In this document: positions 8,029 through 16,152 of the stretch, in pieces
Layout: every line of letters starts with the position of its first letter
Position numbering within the stretch: the first letter of the stretch is position 1
Source: Candidatus Thiodiazotropha sp. (ex Myrtea sp. 'scaly one' KF741663)
GTDB taxonomy: Bacteria; Pseudomonadota; Gammaproteobacteria; Chromatiales; Chromatiaceae
Length of the DNA stretch: 64,000 bases
Reading direction: 5' to 3'
Assembly: GCA_025655555.1 (NCBI GenBank)
Contig: JAHXIQ010000007.1
Coordinates: 1 to 64,000 of the forward strand
The notes under the pieces: model-generated
What the model was told of the DNA's origin: nothing
Seen by the model: only the letters and a program-made list of their open reading frames with translations
The model's database searches: none
Translations under genes and position numbers: made by a program

Positions 8029-10422
8029 TTATTTCACCATCTCTTCGTTGATAAGTGTTTCCACATTCGATAATTGCTGGATGATCTGTTTTGAAAGCGG
8101 GTCAATTCTTTCAAAAAGGCGCTCGGATTCATCATTTTTACCGCTCTCCTTTAGCTTGATAATATCACTGATGAGCTGGTGCATGGTCTTGTGGGGCGCC
8201 TCGATTTGCCGCATCTCTGGAATATCACCATACTGGCTGAGTCCTTCTGAATAGTACCATTTACCGAGGACACAATCGTGATGAGATACCGCTTCATCCT
8301 GGGTGAGTGAAGTCTCACCATCAAGGAAGGCCCGCAGTCTCGCTTTCCAGGCCAAGTGTGCCGATTTTGCGGCACTGAAGTTGAGGCCACTGTCGCCGGA
8401 AAATTTGAACTGTTGAATGACACTTTGCAGATCGGCGGCGAAGTTGCCCAGTGCATTGACGGTCGTTTTGGTCTCTTTTGCACTGTGTGTGGTTTGTTTG
8501 CTGCCATCGCTGATGCTGAAGATGTTTTGGTTGATCTCCTCGGCGACAGCGCGTTGTTCTTCGGCAGCAGTAGCAATCTGAGAATTCATCTGATTGATCG
8601 TTTCGACGGAATTACTGATCTCGCTGAGTGACTTCAAGGTTCTATCAGCTTGTGACACATTCTCATCCACCTTCTCCCTACCGGAAGCCATCACAGAAAC
8701 CGCTTGTTGTGTGCCGTTCTGCAAGGCCTGGATCATCGCCTCGATCTCACCGGTCGATTCGTGGGTGCGGGTGGCCAGACTGCGCACCTCATCAGCGACG
8801 ACGGCAAATCCACGCCCCTGTTCCCCGGCACGCGCCGCTTCTATGGCTGCATTGAGGGCTAGCAGGTTGGTCTGCTCGGCAATACTCTTGATGACGTCGA
8901 TCACCGTCCCGATACGCTCGCTTTCCAGCTCGACATCCTGGATGGTCTGCTCGGCGTGCTCCACTTCCCTGGCCAGTTCATTGATGGCATCTGACGTTTC
9001 CTGGACCATTTGACGACCATTTTGTACTTCACTGTTGGCTGCGCTTGCCGCCTCTTCGGCAAAGGCGGCATTTTGTGCCACTTCGGTGATGCTGGCCGTC
9101 ATTTGGTTCATGGCGGTGGCGACTTGTTCGGTCTCCTGTTCCTGCGCCAGGATACGATTAATAATCAGGTTCGTGTTTTCGGAGGTCTGTGCGACGGCAC
9201 TGATGACTGACTCTGTCGAATGGGCCGTGCGTTGTATCAGTCCACGAATTTTTGTCACAAACTGATTGAATGCATCTGCCAGACGACCAAGTTCATCGTC
9301 ACACTTTTTATCCAGCGATCGCATCAAGTCACCATCTCCACAGGCAATATCCTGCATACAGTCAGCCGCCACAATAATGGGACGGCAAATGGCTCGCGCG
9401 ATCAGCCAACTGATAAGTAACCCTGCTGTAACCCCAAAGATCAACAGGCCGATCACCAGGTTGTAAGTGGTTTCGGTACTTTGCATCATCAGCTTGCTGG
9501 TTTCACGAATCGCGGACTCCTGGCGTTTAACTAGGTTTGCCAGGTTTTTGTCCAGCTTGTCGAAAAGCGGGCCAAGCTCACTGCTCACCAACCAGGAATC
9601 CGTACGCCACTGTTCACTGCCATGGATCTCAAGCAGTTTGTTGTAATGCTGTTTAAAAACGGACATGCTTGCAATGAACTGTTCCAGGGAATCTGCCTGG
9701 TCCAGTGTTAGTGAATCAATATCCTCATTCAGCTTATTTAACAGTTTTTCGGTTTTTTCAATGTAGAGTGTCATGTCGCTTATGCTGGTATCGCTGCGGA
9801 ATGCGAGATATCCGCGGATTCCATTCATGATATTGCTCCAGGCATAACGCAGTTCCGCAAGACTGGCTAACAGATGCTTGCGCTCTTCATCGGAAGCTTC
9901 CTCCATTTCGGACATGATCATCTGCGAGGTGAGCTGAAGATGAACCCGGCTGATCGGATTGATATTCTTATTGGCATACGCGATACCGGGAAAGTTTCCT
10001 TCATAGGATGCCGTTTCTGTAAGAAGCCTTTTCGCATTGGATTCGAAAATCCGTACTTCATCCTCCAGTTGTATTACCCACTGGCTTGATGTTTCGTCCT
10101 GCACGATGTTAGGTATGGTCTTCAACGTTTTTATGATCTGTTTTGCTTGGGCGGTCTGCCTGGCGTACTCTCTCTGGTGTGTCTTCTCCTTGGTCAACAG
10201 ATAGAAACCCAGTGAGCCGGCGGCCTGCTTCAGGTAGGTAGCAAGATCTTTTGTCATGGTCAGCGTGGGTTGCCTCTCTTCTACAACCTCATTGACGTGA
10301 TTTCCCACACTGCCGAGGCTGATCAGCGTGACTGCTGAGCTGATGGATAGAATGGAGAGGATAAGGACGAAACCAATCCACAATTTCATTTGGATCGTCA
10401 ATCTGTTTAAAAGTGTCAGCAT
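8029..10422 (-). CDS. Membrane chemoreceptor with C-terminal CZB domain
   Basis: The 797-residue methyl-accepting chemotaxis protein has a first membrane segment at about residues 13-35, a large periplasmic helical region to about 318 and a second membrane segment at about 320-342. A HAMP domain follows ([26 protein letters not shown] onward), then a signalling domain with the hairpin tip [24 protein letters not shown]. At the C-terminus there is a chemoreceptor zinc-binding (CZB) domain with H in SAHLAW, C in [11 protein letters not shown] and two H in [10 protein letters not shown]. These are the three His and one Cys that bind zinc in the family. CZB domains respond to zinc or oxidants such as HOCl. 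No che genes are adjacent. A second CZB receptor occurs at 47,920. Confidence 0.93.
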   Translation of the reverse strand: MLTLLNRLTIQMKLWIGFVLILSILSISSAVTLISLGSVGNHVNEVVEERQPTLTMTKDLATYLKQAAGSLGFYLLTKEKTHQREYARQTAQAKQIIKTLKTIPNIVQDETSSQWVIQLEDEVRIFESNAKRLLTETASYEGNFPGIAYANKNINPISRVHLQLTSQMIMSEMEEASDEERKHLLASLAELRYAWSNIMNGIRGYLAFRSDTSISDMTLYIEKTEKLLNKLNEDIDSLTLDQADSLEQFIASMSVFKQHYNKLLEIHGSEQWRTDSWLVSSELGPLFDKLDKNLANLVKRQESAIRETSKLMMQSTETTYNLVIGLLIFGVTAGLLISWLIARAICRPIIVAADCMQDIACGDGDLMRSLDKKCDDELGRLADAFNQFVTKIRGLIQRTAHSTESVISAVAQTSENTNLIINRILAQEQETEQVATAMNQMTASITEVAQNAAFAEEAASAANSEVQNGRQMVQETSDAINELAREVEHAEQTIQDVELESERIGTVIDVIKSIAEQTNLLALNAAIEAARAGEQGRGFAVVADEVRSLATRTHESTGEIEAMIQALQNGTQQAVSVMASGREKVDENVSQADRTLKSLSEISNSVETINQMNSQIATAAEEQRAVAEEINQNIFSISDGSKQTTHSAKETKTTVNALGNFAADLQSVIQQFKFSGDSGLNFSAAKSAHLAWKARLRAFLDGETSLTQDEAVSHHDCVLGKWYYSEGLSQYGDIPEMRQIEAPHKTMHQLISDIIKLKESGKNDESERLFERIDPLSKQIIQQLSNVETLINEEMVK

Positions 10423-10670
10423 GGTCGTTTCCCTCAGTATTTAAAGGCCTGGTTCCGATGGCATCTGTTCGCTTTTTATTTTTTTTTGATACAAGCGTGC
10501 TCAAACGGTCATGCTGAGCCGCCTACAGACAGATCTATTTTTTAATGGGCGAATGCGGGATATGCTGCAGAAATCCCTTTCACTTTTTAATTGTTAAATC
10601 TCATATCGGTACTGGCATAAAATACTTTAGTAAATTACAAAGTTTTTTGTGACGTGCTTCCTTATTTGCC

Positions 10671-11117
10671 ATGCGGAAGGGGTATCCGTTTCTCACCGCT
10701 TGCCCCGCTAACGCTGAGTATCCTCGGCCAGCGATCGTGTGCCGCATCTTCCATCTCCGGAGTGATGGTGACCACATAGATTCGCCGCTCATGCTCCCAG
10801 TGGGCCACCAGGCCCTGGATCCACTTGCCGGGTGTGATATCGAACCAGTGGCTGGTGCCTTCCATGTCTTTTTCCATGAACTGACAGATAGCCAGTTTGA
10901 CCGGAATCGGTCGCCAGCGGTCCCAGCGCCCGCCGTAGATAGAGTCGAGTCTGGCCCAGCCGCCCAGTGGCAGTTTTCCCACCTGACGCTGGCGCCGGCC
11001 CCAGGGCAGCAGTTCGAGACCGCCATGCTTTGTCTTCACCGGCAGGCAGGCCTTGGGGTTGGGGAAGTAGGTTCGTACTTCTTGTCCGTCGATGATGTAG
11101 TAGACGCCGCCGCACAT
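10671..11117 (-). CDS. Short SRAP-like (HMCES/YedK-related) protein
   Basis: The 148-residue product begins MCGGVYY, placing a cysteine at position 2 as in SRAP proteins, which form a covalent crosslink with abasic sites in single-stranded DNA after Met removal. Further SRAP-like signs are LLPWG near residue 37, GGWARLDSI (the family has NARAET here), ICQFMEKD where the active-site Glu region lies, and HDRWPRIL matching the H-x-RMP motif with the catalytic His. The conserved Asn of NAR is replaced by Trp, and the protein is about two thirds of the usual length. It is third in a unit after lexA and a Y-family polymerase, which supports a DNA-damage role. The match is by eye and moderate. Confidence 0.6.
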
Positions 11118-11138
11118 GGTTCAGTGCGCGGCGTGCTT

Positions 11139-11254
11139 TAATTTTGAATGTTGAATTATGAATTTTAAATTGAGGCATTCACTTCGCTCATGGCTTTTCA
11201 ATGATGGTTGCGGACGCAGCACATACATTAATTCAAAATTCATAATTCAACATT
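11139..11254. repeat. AT-rich inverted-repeat element, copy A
   Basis: AATGTTGAATTATGAATTTT (11148-11167) is repeated inverted at about 11233-11253, forming near-perfect 24-base arms. Between them lie TTCACTTCGCTCA and GCAGCACATACA, motifs shared with copy E (30,001-30,114). It fills the gap between the polymerase and the SRAP-like gene and supplies the last codons of the polymerase gene. Confidence 0.8.
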
Positions 11255-12508
11255 GTTCATAAGAATGGTCTCCCTGTGCCCAAACGGCTTCCATGCCGGT
11301 GCAATCACATTGGGCATGCGGGAGCGCTCAAGCAGGCGGACGGGAGCGAGGGTGAACTCTCCGTAACGTCCGTTAATGCTGTCCATGGCCTGGTTGAGTC
11401 GATCCCTCCGTTGGTGGACAGGTTGCAGGAAGTCGACTTGATAATCGGTATGCCTGGGGTCCAGGGCAGTGACCTGTACCTGGTGGCAACCCTGGCCACC
11501 CCAGTGCCGGTCCAGAAAGTCCTGACACATGGCCAGTATGTCGGGGGCATGGTCGGTGGGCGGGTCGCAACGGTATTTGTGGCTGAGAAAGCCCGCATCG
11601 ATACGCACACCGATGTAGAAGCGGCTGGCACGAAAGTGATGCAGGCGCAGTCGGGCAGCCACTTTTTCTGTCATGTGTAGCAGGAAGATCTCGATGACTG
11701 AGCGGTTTTTAGTATTGGGTGGCATCACCTTACCGTGACCAATCGACTTGGGCGCTTCTACGTCGGTGTGTGCCGAATCGGGATCGAGCCCCTGAGTCAT
11801 CAGCCAGATACGCCGCCCCGGATTGCCGAAGCGGCGGCCTATCTCACCGATGGGCAGACGGCGCATATCCCCACAGGTATAGACGCCCCGTTCCGCCAGA
11901 TAGCGGCCGATGCCCCTGGCAATACCACACAGTTCGGTAACGGGTACCTTGGCCAGGGTCTCCCGGGCCCGCCCCGGTGGAATCAGGGTCAGGCCGTTGG
12001 GTTTCTGCAGCTTGGCGGCATATTTGGCGGTAGTTTTGTCACCACTGGCACCCACTGAGCAGAGTACGCCACCGGAGGCCTCCAGTACCGTCTGCTTGAC
12101 TAGCCGGGCGATCCGCTGCGGTGTGCCGAGCAGCCGCTGGCAGTGGGTGACATCCAGAAAGGCCTCATCCACCGAGAAGATCTCCATGTCCGGCGTGATG
12201 CGGGAAAGCGCCTCCATGATGCGGGAGGAGACCTGAGCATAGCGCTCCGGGTGGGATGGCACCTGCAGGAAACCAGGGCACAGTCGTTGGGCCTCCTTCA
12301 GGCGTATACCGGTGCGTACCCCGTAGGCTCGTGCCTCATAGGAACTGGTAATGATGCAGGTGCCTTGGGAGCCGTTGGTGATGCCGATGGGCCGCCCCTG
12401 CAGCTCTGGGTGATCCATCTGCTCCACGCTGCAGAAGAAGGCGTTCATGTCCACCAGGATAATGGCGCGGGACCAATAGGTGTCGGGGCGGTTGTCGTCG
12501 TAGTGCAT
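11240..12508 (-). CDS. Y-family (translesion) DNA polymerase
   Basis: The 422-residue protein has the Y-family palm with ILVDMNAFFCSVEQ near residue 15, the nucleotide-binding YEARAYGVRTGI, and the catalytic SVDEAFLDVT. A thumb HhH region and a little-finger domain extend to about residue 400. It resembles DinB/UmuC-type polymerases that copy damaged DNA. I placed the start at the ATG at 12508 (MHYDDNRPD). An in-frame extension of 40 codons further upstream would translate an AT-rich repeat element and is unlikely to be real. The C-terminal NNVEL is also encoded by a repeat. It lies 95 bases after lexA and before a SRAP-like gene, suggesting a damage-inducible unit. Confidence 0.9.
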   Translation of the reverse strand: MHYDDNRPDTYWSRAIILVDMNAFFCSVEQMDHPELQGRPIGITNGSQGTCIITSSYEARAYGVRTGIRLKEAQRLCPGFLQVPSHPERYAQVSSRIMEALSRITPDMEIFSVDEAFLDVTHCQRLLGTPQRIARLVKQTVLEASGGVLCSVGASGDKTTAKYAAKLQKPNGLTLIPPGRARETLAKVPVTELCGIARGIGRYLAERGVYTCGDMRRLPIGEIGRRFGNPGRRIWLMTQGLDPDSAHTDVEAPKSIGHGKVMPPNTKNRSVIEIFLLHMTEKVAARLRLHHFRASRFYIGVRIDAGFLSHKYRCDPPTDHAPDILAMCQDFLDRHWGGQGCHQVQVTALDPRHTDYQVDFLQPVHQRRDRLNQAMDSINGRYGEFTLAPVRLLERSRMPNVIAPAWKPFGHRETILMNNVEL

Positions 12509-12516
12509 GGCTTTGT

Positions 12517-12602
12517 GTGATTTTGAATTATGGTATTCGCTTTGCGCACGTTTTTCTAAATAAGAGTGCGCACATAGCGCACTCATCAATTCAAAATTAT
12601 CT
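12517..12602. repeat. AT-rich inverted-repeat element, copy B
   Basis: It starts GATTTTGAATTATGG and ends CATCAATTCAAAATTATC, with TTCGCTTTGCGCACG and GTGCGCACATAGCGCAC inside. It is the same layout as copies A and E. It fills the whole gap between lexA and the polymerase gene. Confidence 0.7.
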
Positions 12603-12603
12603 T

Positions 12604-13203
12604 TCACCAATACCGCCTCAACTGACACGCCAACACCCCCTGAATACGCACCCGTTTTGCTGCATAGATCATGGGGGAGATATCGGGGTTCTCCGCGATC
12701 AGCTTGATGCGGCCACTCTTGAGACGGCGGAGACGTTTGAGCGTGGCCTCTTCATCGTCGATCAGTGCTACCACGATGGCACCGTCGTCGGCGGTGTCGC
12801 AGCGCTCGATGATAACCAGGTCGCCGTCGAGAATGCCGGCATCGACCATGGAGTCACCCTTGACCTGCAGAGCGTAACGGTTGGGGCCGAGCAGGTAGTC
12901 GGCCAAGTCGAGCCGGTCCTGGCCGACGATGGCCTCGATGGGCTGGCCTGCTGCGATGGTGCCCAGCAGGGGCAGACTTGATTTTGACACTTCATTCTCA
13001 TCAACCAGTTCGATACCGCGTTTGCGGCCGGTGATCAGGCGTATACGTCCCGCATCGGCCAGGGCCTGGACATGGCGGTGGGCGGTACCCTTGGAGGTGA
13101 TGCCGATCCCCTCGGCAATTTCGATCAGTGAAGGCGCGTAGCCACGCCGTTTCAGATATCGGCGGATAAAGGTCAGGGTTCTGTGTTGCGTGGCAGTCAG
13201 CAT
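12604..13203 (-). CDS. lexA: LexA-type SOS repressor
   Basis: The 199-residue protein has an N-terminal winged helix-turn-helix (residues 1-66: PSLIEIAEGIGITSKGTAHRHVQALADAGRI). A self-cleavage domain follows with the Ala-Gly cleavage site in LLGTIAAGQPI near residue 84, the catalytic serine in VKGDSMVDAG and the lysine in EEATLKRLRRL. In SOS, activated RecA triggers cleavage and derepression. The start at 13203 was chosen because a longer frame would run into the operator. The HTH differs from E. coli LexA and the upstream operator is not CTGT-N8-ACAG, so this is a divergent LexA, perhaps a second copy controlling only the polymerase module that follows. Confidence 0.93.
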   Translation of the reverse strand: MLTATQHRTLTFIRRYLKRRGYAPSLIEIAEGIGITSKGTAHRHVQALADAGRIRLITGRKRGIELVDENEVSKSSLPLLGTIAAGQPIEAIVGQDRLDLADYLLGPNRYALQVKGDSMVDAGILDGDLVIIERCDTADDGAIVVALIDDEEATLKRLRRLKSGRIKLIAENPDISPMIYAAKRVRIQGVLACQLRRYW

Positions 13204-13208
13204 GTATA

Positions 13209-13256
13209 TTCTCCAAATGTTCTCGCTTAAATAAAGAATATAGAACATTTAGAGAA
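13209..13256. promoter_or_regulatory. Candidate autoregulatory LexA operator
   Basis: TTCTCCAAATGTTC (13209-13222) and GAACATTTAGAGAA (13243-13256) are inverted copies matching at 13 of 14 positions, 20 bases apart, directly upstream of lexA. The arrangement suggests two operator half-sites or two operators facing each other over the promoter (TATTCTTTAT region). A consensus E. coli SOS box is absent. Confidence 0.55.
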
Positions 13257-13286
13257 CTGTAAACAGGGTGGACTCAAAGATGACTT

Positions 13287-13362
13287 ATGAATATTGAATT
13301 GTGAATTTTTAATTGATGAGAGCGAAACGCAAGTCGGAATTCAAAATTCACCATTAATTATT
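13287..13362. repeat. AT-rich inverted-repeat element, copy C
   Basis: ATATTGAATTGTGAATTTTT on the left and GGAATTCAAAATTCACCATT on the right form inverted arms around GAGAGCGAAACGCAAG. It is a shorter, more diverged copy of the element at 11,139 and 30,001. It lies between lexA and the membrane-protein gene. Confidence 0.65.
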
Positions 13363-13437
13363 GCTTATGTGTTCTTTTCTTTGATCGAGAAACTCTCTAT
13401 ATTCGTATGATAAATAAAAGATATTTTGGGGAATGCT

Positions 13438-13791
13438 ATGCCTAACCGGGTGCTGCAGCGCCTTGCGCTGATACTCGCCATTGTCATGCTCACGGTATGG
13501 GGTGTGATTCTGATCGTCGATCCTTATCTGATAGCCGGTTATTTTAGTGCCGAGCCAGTCAACCAGGCCTTCGCCGGCATGATGGGTGCGGCACTGCTGG
13601 GATTGGCGATCATCTCCCTGGCCGGTGTCACGAAGTGGGTGTCGACACCCCGCGCCTTGGGCATGGCTATGGCCATTCTGGTGGTGGAAACCGCCTATCT
13701 GATGCTGGGCGCAGGTGTCATGCTGGTCACCATGCCGACCACCATCAGCCTTGTAACCGCCGCCGCCGTGGCTTTTTTTCTCCTGATTTGA
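13438..13791 (+). CDS. Small four-helix membrane protein, unknown function
   Basis: This 117-residue protein (start MPNRVLQRLAL at ATG 13438) has four predicted membrane segments at about residues 8-28, 43-63, 73-95 and 96-115. The loops are short. I recognise no family; the overall look is of a DUF-type inner-membrane protein. Codon use resembles its chromosomal neighbours, not the cassette genes. It precedes the two-component system on the same strand but is separated from it by 221 bases, so it need not be co-transcribed. Confidence 0.7.
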   Translation: MPNRVLQRLALILAIVMLTVWGVILIVDPYLIAGYFSAEPVNQAFAGMMGAALLGLAIISLAGVTKWVSTPRALGMAMAILVVETAYLMLGAGVMLVTMPTTISLVTAAAVAFFLLI

Positions 13792-14012
13792 GGGTGTGTG
13801 TGACCTTTTGCGAATCTGTACCATTTTTTACTTTTCACTATTGGTCTATAATTCCCAATTAGTAAGTCCAACTGCTCCTGCCTGAGTCTCGCGGAAGCTT
13901 GGGAAGGACGACATACCCAGAAGGAACCTTTAGAAACCTGTTTCTCTGTCGAAGAGGGCTTCAGTGCATGCTCGATGACAAGAGAAAACCATCCTTAACT
14001 GGAGGCATGCTT

Positions 14013-14693
14013 ATGTCGGGGGCAATGGATCTACTACTCGTCGAAGACGACGAGATGCTAGGTGATGGCGTTCAGACCGTCTTACAACGCCGTGGCCTGG
14101 GTATAGACTGGGTGCGTGACGGGATCTCCGCCATGCAGTCGCTAAAATCCTACCGTTATGATGTTCTTGTGCTTGATTTGAATATTCCCTGGCTCTCGGG
14201 ATTGGAGGTGCTGGCGCGCCTGAGGGAGGAGGGGAACCAAATTCCTGTGCTGGTGCTGACGGCGCGCTCTGAAGTGGTGGACCGGGTGGCCGCGCTGGAT
14301 AGCGGAGCGGACGACTATGTGGTCAAGCCCTTCGATATCGATGAACTTTGTGCGCGTATTCGTGCGCTGCATCGGCGGCACCATGGACAGGAGCAGCTCT
14401 GCTTACAGCATGGGGATCTGATTCTCGACCCTGCTGCCCGTACGGTGACGGTCCAGAATAACAACGTTTCTCTATCGGCCAAGGAGTTCGATATTTTGCA
14501 GGCGCTGATGGAGAACATGGGGCGGGTGATGTCGCGTCAAAAGCTCAATGAGACCGTCTATTGTCTCGATGATGAGGTGGAAAGCAACGCTATCGAAGTC
14601 CATATCCACCATCTGCGCAAAAAGCTGGGTGACCATCCCATCCGGACAGTACGGGGCGTCGGCTACGTGGTTGAGAAAGAACGGGCCATATGA
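14013..14693 (+). CDS. OmpR-family response regulator
   Basis: The 226-residue protein has a receiver domain with LLLVEDDEMLGDG at the start, the phospho-acceptor aspartate in VLVLDLNIPWLSG near residue 50, and the lysine in DDYVVKPFDIDEL. A winged-helix DNA-binding domain follows (SLSAKEFDILQALMENMGRVMSR ... NAIEVHIHHLRKKLG ... IRTVRGVGYVVE). The ATG at 14013 has a GGAGG seven bases upstream; longer in-frame starts lack this. Its stop overlaps the kinase start by four bases (ATGA). It resembles QseB/PmrA/TctD-type regulators. The cytochrome gene directly downstream is the obvious candidate target. Confidence 0.93.
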   Translation: MSGAMDLLLVEDDEMLGDGVQTVLQRRGLGIDWVRDGISAMQSLKSYRYDVLVLDLNIPWLSGLEVLARLREEGNQIPVLVLTARSEVVDRVAALDSGADDYVVKPFDIDELCARIRALHRRHHGQEQLCLQHGDLILDPAARTVTVQNNNVSLSAKEFDILQALMENMGRVMSRQKLNETVYCLDDEVESNAIEVHIHHLRKKLGDHPIRTVRGVGYVVEKERAI

Positions 14694-16030
14694 CCTATTC
14701 CCGTTCTATTCGTTTCCGACTGCTGGTGATGATCCTGCTGTCGGTGCTGCTGCTATGGTCGGCGGTGCTTGGTTTTACCTGGAGGCAAACCAGTCGGGAT
14801 ATTAACCAGGTTTATGATGCGGAACTCGCTCAAGTGGCGAAGCTGTTGGCTGTCACCACGGCACATGAAGCGGAAGAGCATGATCTAGACGACTATGAAG
14901 CTGACTTGAGTGAGGCTGGATACGATTTCCCGCTGGTTTTTCAGATTTGGAGTCAACACAACAACCATTTGAGCATAAAAGGGCCGGAGGCGCCGGACCA
15001 ACCTCTGTCCCCGTCGATTGAAGACGGTTACTCGGATAATCATTTCAATGGTGCCGACTGGCGTATCTATACCTTGAACCTGGAGAATCATGGGTTTCGT
15101 GTTCAGGTTGCCCGTGCCCGTGCGGCGATGGATCAGATGGTCAGCGATTTTGTCATCGATGTACTCAAGCCGTTGCTGCTCGCGCTGCCGCTCTTCGGCA
15201 TGTTGTGGTACATCGTTCATCGTGGGCTTGCGCCGTTGAGGCATGTTTCACGTTTGATTGCAGAGCGGGATTATTCACACCTCAATCCGGTCACTGTGGC
15301 GCATATTCCGGAAGAGAGTTCCCGCCTAGTGGAAGAGATCAATGCGCTGTTAGACCGGTTGAAGAATTCCATTGAGCGGAATAGCCGTTTTACCGCCGAT
15401 GTGGCCCATGAACTGCGCACACCCATTGCCGGCATGCTGGTGCAACTCCAGTCCAGTGATTCAAGTCTTACCGAAGATGAACGACAGCAGATTATTGAAA
15501 AGGTCACAGCCGGTCTCAAGCGACTGAGTCATGTTGTCAATCAATTGCTGACATTGGCTTCGATTGAGCCGGAAAAGTTACGACAGTCATTCGAACCCAT
15601 TGAGTTGAGGGCATTGGCAACTGAAGTGATATCCGAACACTCTCCCGTTGCTATCGATAAACACATAGAGCTTGAATTAGACGCCATTGAACCAGTAGAA
15701 CTCTATGGAAATAAACACCTGATAGGTATTCTTATCGGTAACTTGCTGCAAAACGCCATTAAATTTACGCCCGAAAAGGGAAACATCAAAATACATCTCG
15801 CAAAGGTCACCAATGGCGTGATGTTGAGCGTTGAAGACTCAGGCCCAGGTATTCCCGATGATAAAAAATCTTGGGTATTCGAGCGGCTCAACCGGGTGCC
15901 CAGTGGTGGTGGCAGTGGACTTGGTCTCTCTATCGTTAAAGAAATTTGTAAACTTCACCGTGCATCCATCACTTTAAGTGACAGAGTCGACGCTTCAGGT
16001 TTAATTGTGAACCTGTTCCTGCCTAGTTAA
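14690..16030 (+). CDS. Sensor histidine kinase
   Basis: The 446-residue kinase has membrane segments at about residues 11-29 and 155-175 that frame a periplasmic domain of about 125 residues. A HAMP-like linker follows, then a phospho-acceptor helix with the histidine in DVAHELRTPIAGML, and an ATPase domain with NLLQNAIKFTP (N box), VEDSGPGIPDD (G1) and GSGLGLSIVKEICKLH (G2). The layout is QseC/TctE-like. It is translationally coupled to the preceding regulator. The signal is unknown; a link with the exported cytochrome encoded 122 bases downstream would point to an extracytoplasmic redox or metal cue, but this is inference. Confidence 0.93.
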   Translation: MTYSRSIRFRLLVMILLSVLLLWSAVLGFTWRQTSRDINQVYDAELAQVAKLLAVTTAHEAEEHDLDDYEADLSEAGYDFPLVFQIWSQHNNHLSIKGPEAPDQPLSPSIEDGYSDNHFNGADWRIYTLNLENHGFRVQVARARAAMDQMVSDFVIDVLKPLLLALPLFGMLWYIVHRGLAPLRHVSRLIAERDYSHLNPVTVAHIPEESSRLVEEINALLDRLKNSIERNSRFTADVAHELRTPIAGMLVQLQSSDSSLTEDERQQIIEKVTAGLKRLSHVVNQLLTLASIEPEKLRQSFEPIELRALATEVISEHSPVAIDKHIELELDAIEPVELYGNKHLIGILIGNLLQNAIKFTPEKGNIKIHLAKVTNGVMLSVEDSGPGIPDDKKSWVFERLNRVPSGGGSGLGLSIVKEICKLHRASITLSDRVDASGLIVNLFLPS

Positions 16031-16152
16031 GCGTGCCTTAAGTCTGTTCTGATAACTTCTACTCATAGCGCCGCCAATCCGTTTTAAGACAGGGATTGGA
16101 TGGGATCTTTGGCGGCTACCTCACTACCGATTCGCAATGACGGGGGAGAATT

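Noticed and set aside
10601-11026. Alternative minus-strand frame overlapping the SRAP-like gene
   Set aside because: It is in another frame of the same DNA, with serine/tryptophan-rich text and no family features; the MCGGVYY frame has matching motifs.
12508-12628. N-terminal extension of the polymerase gene
   Set aside because: These 40 codons translate repeat copy B. The Y-family domain begins only after the ATG at 12508.
13354-13824. Minus-strand open frame of 156 codons
   Set aside because: It is His/Gln-rich and is the antisense shadow of the small four-helix membrane protein at 13,438.
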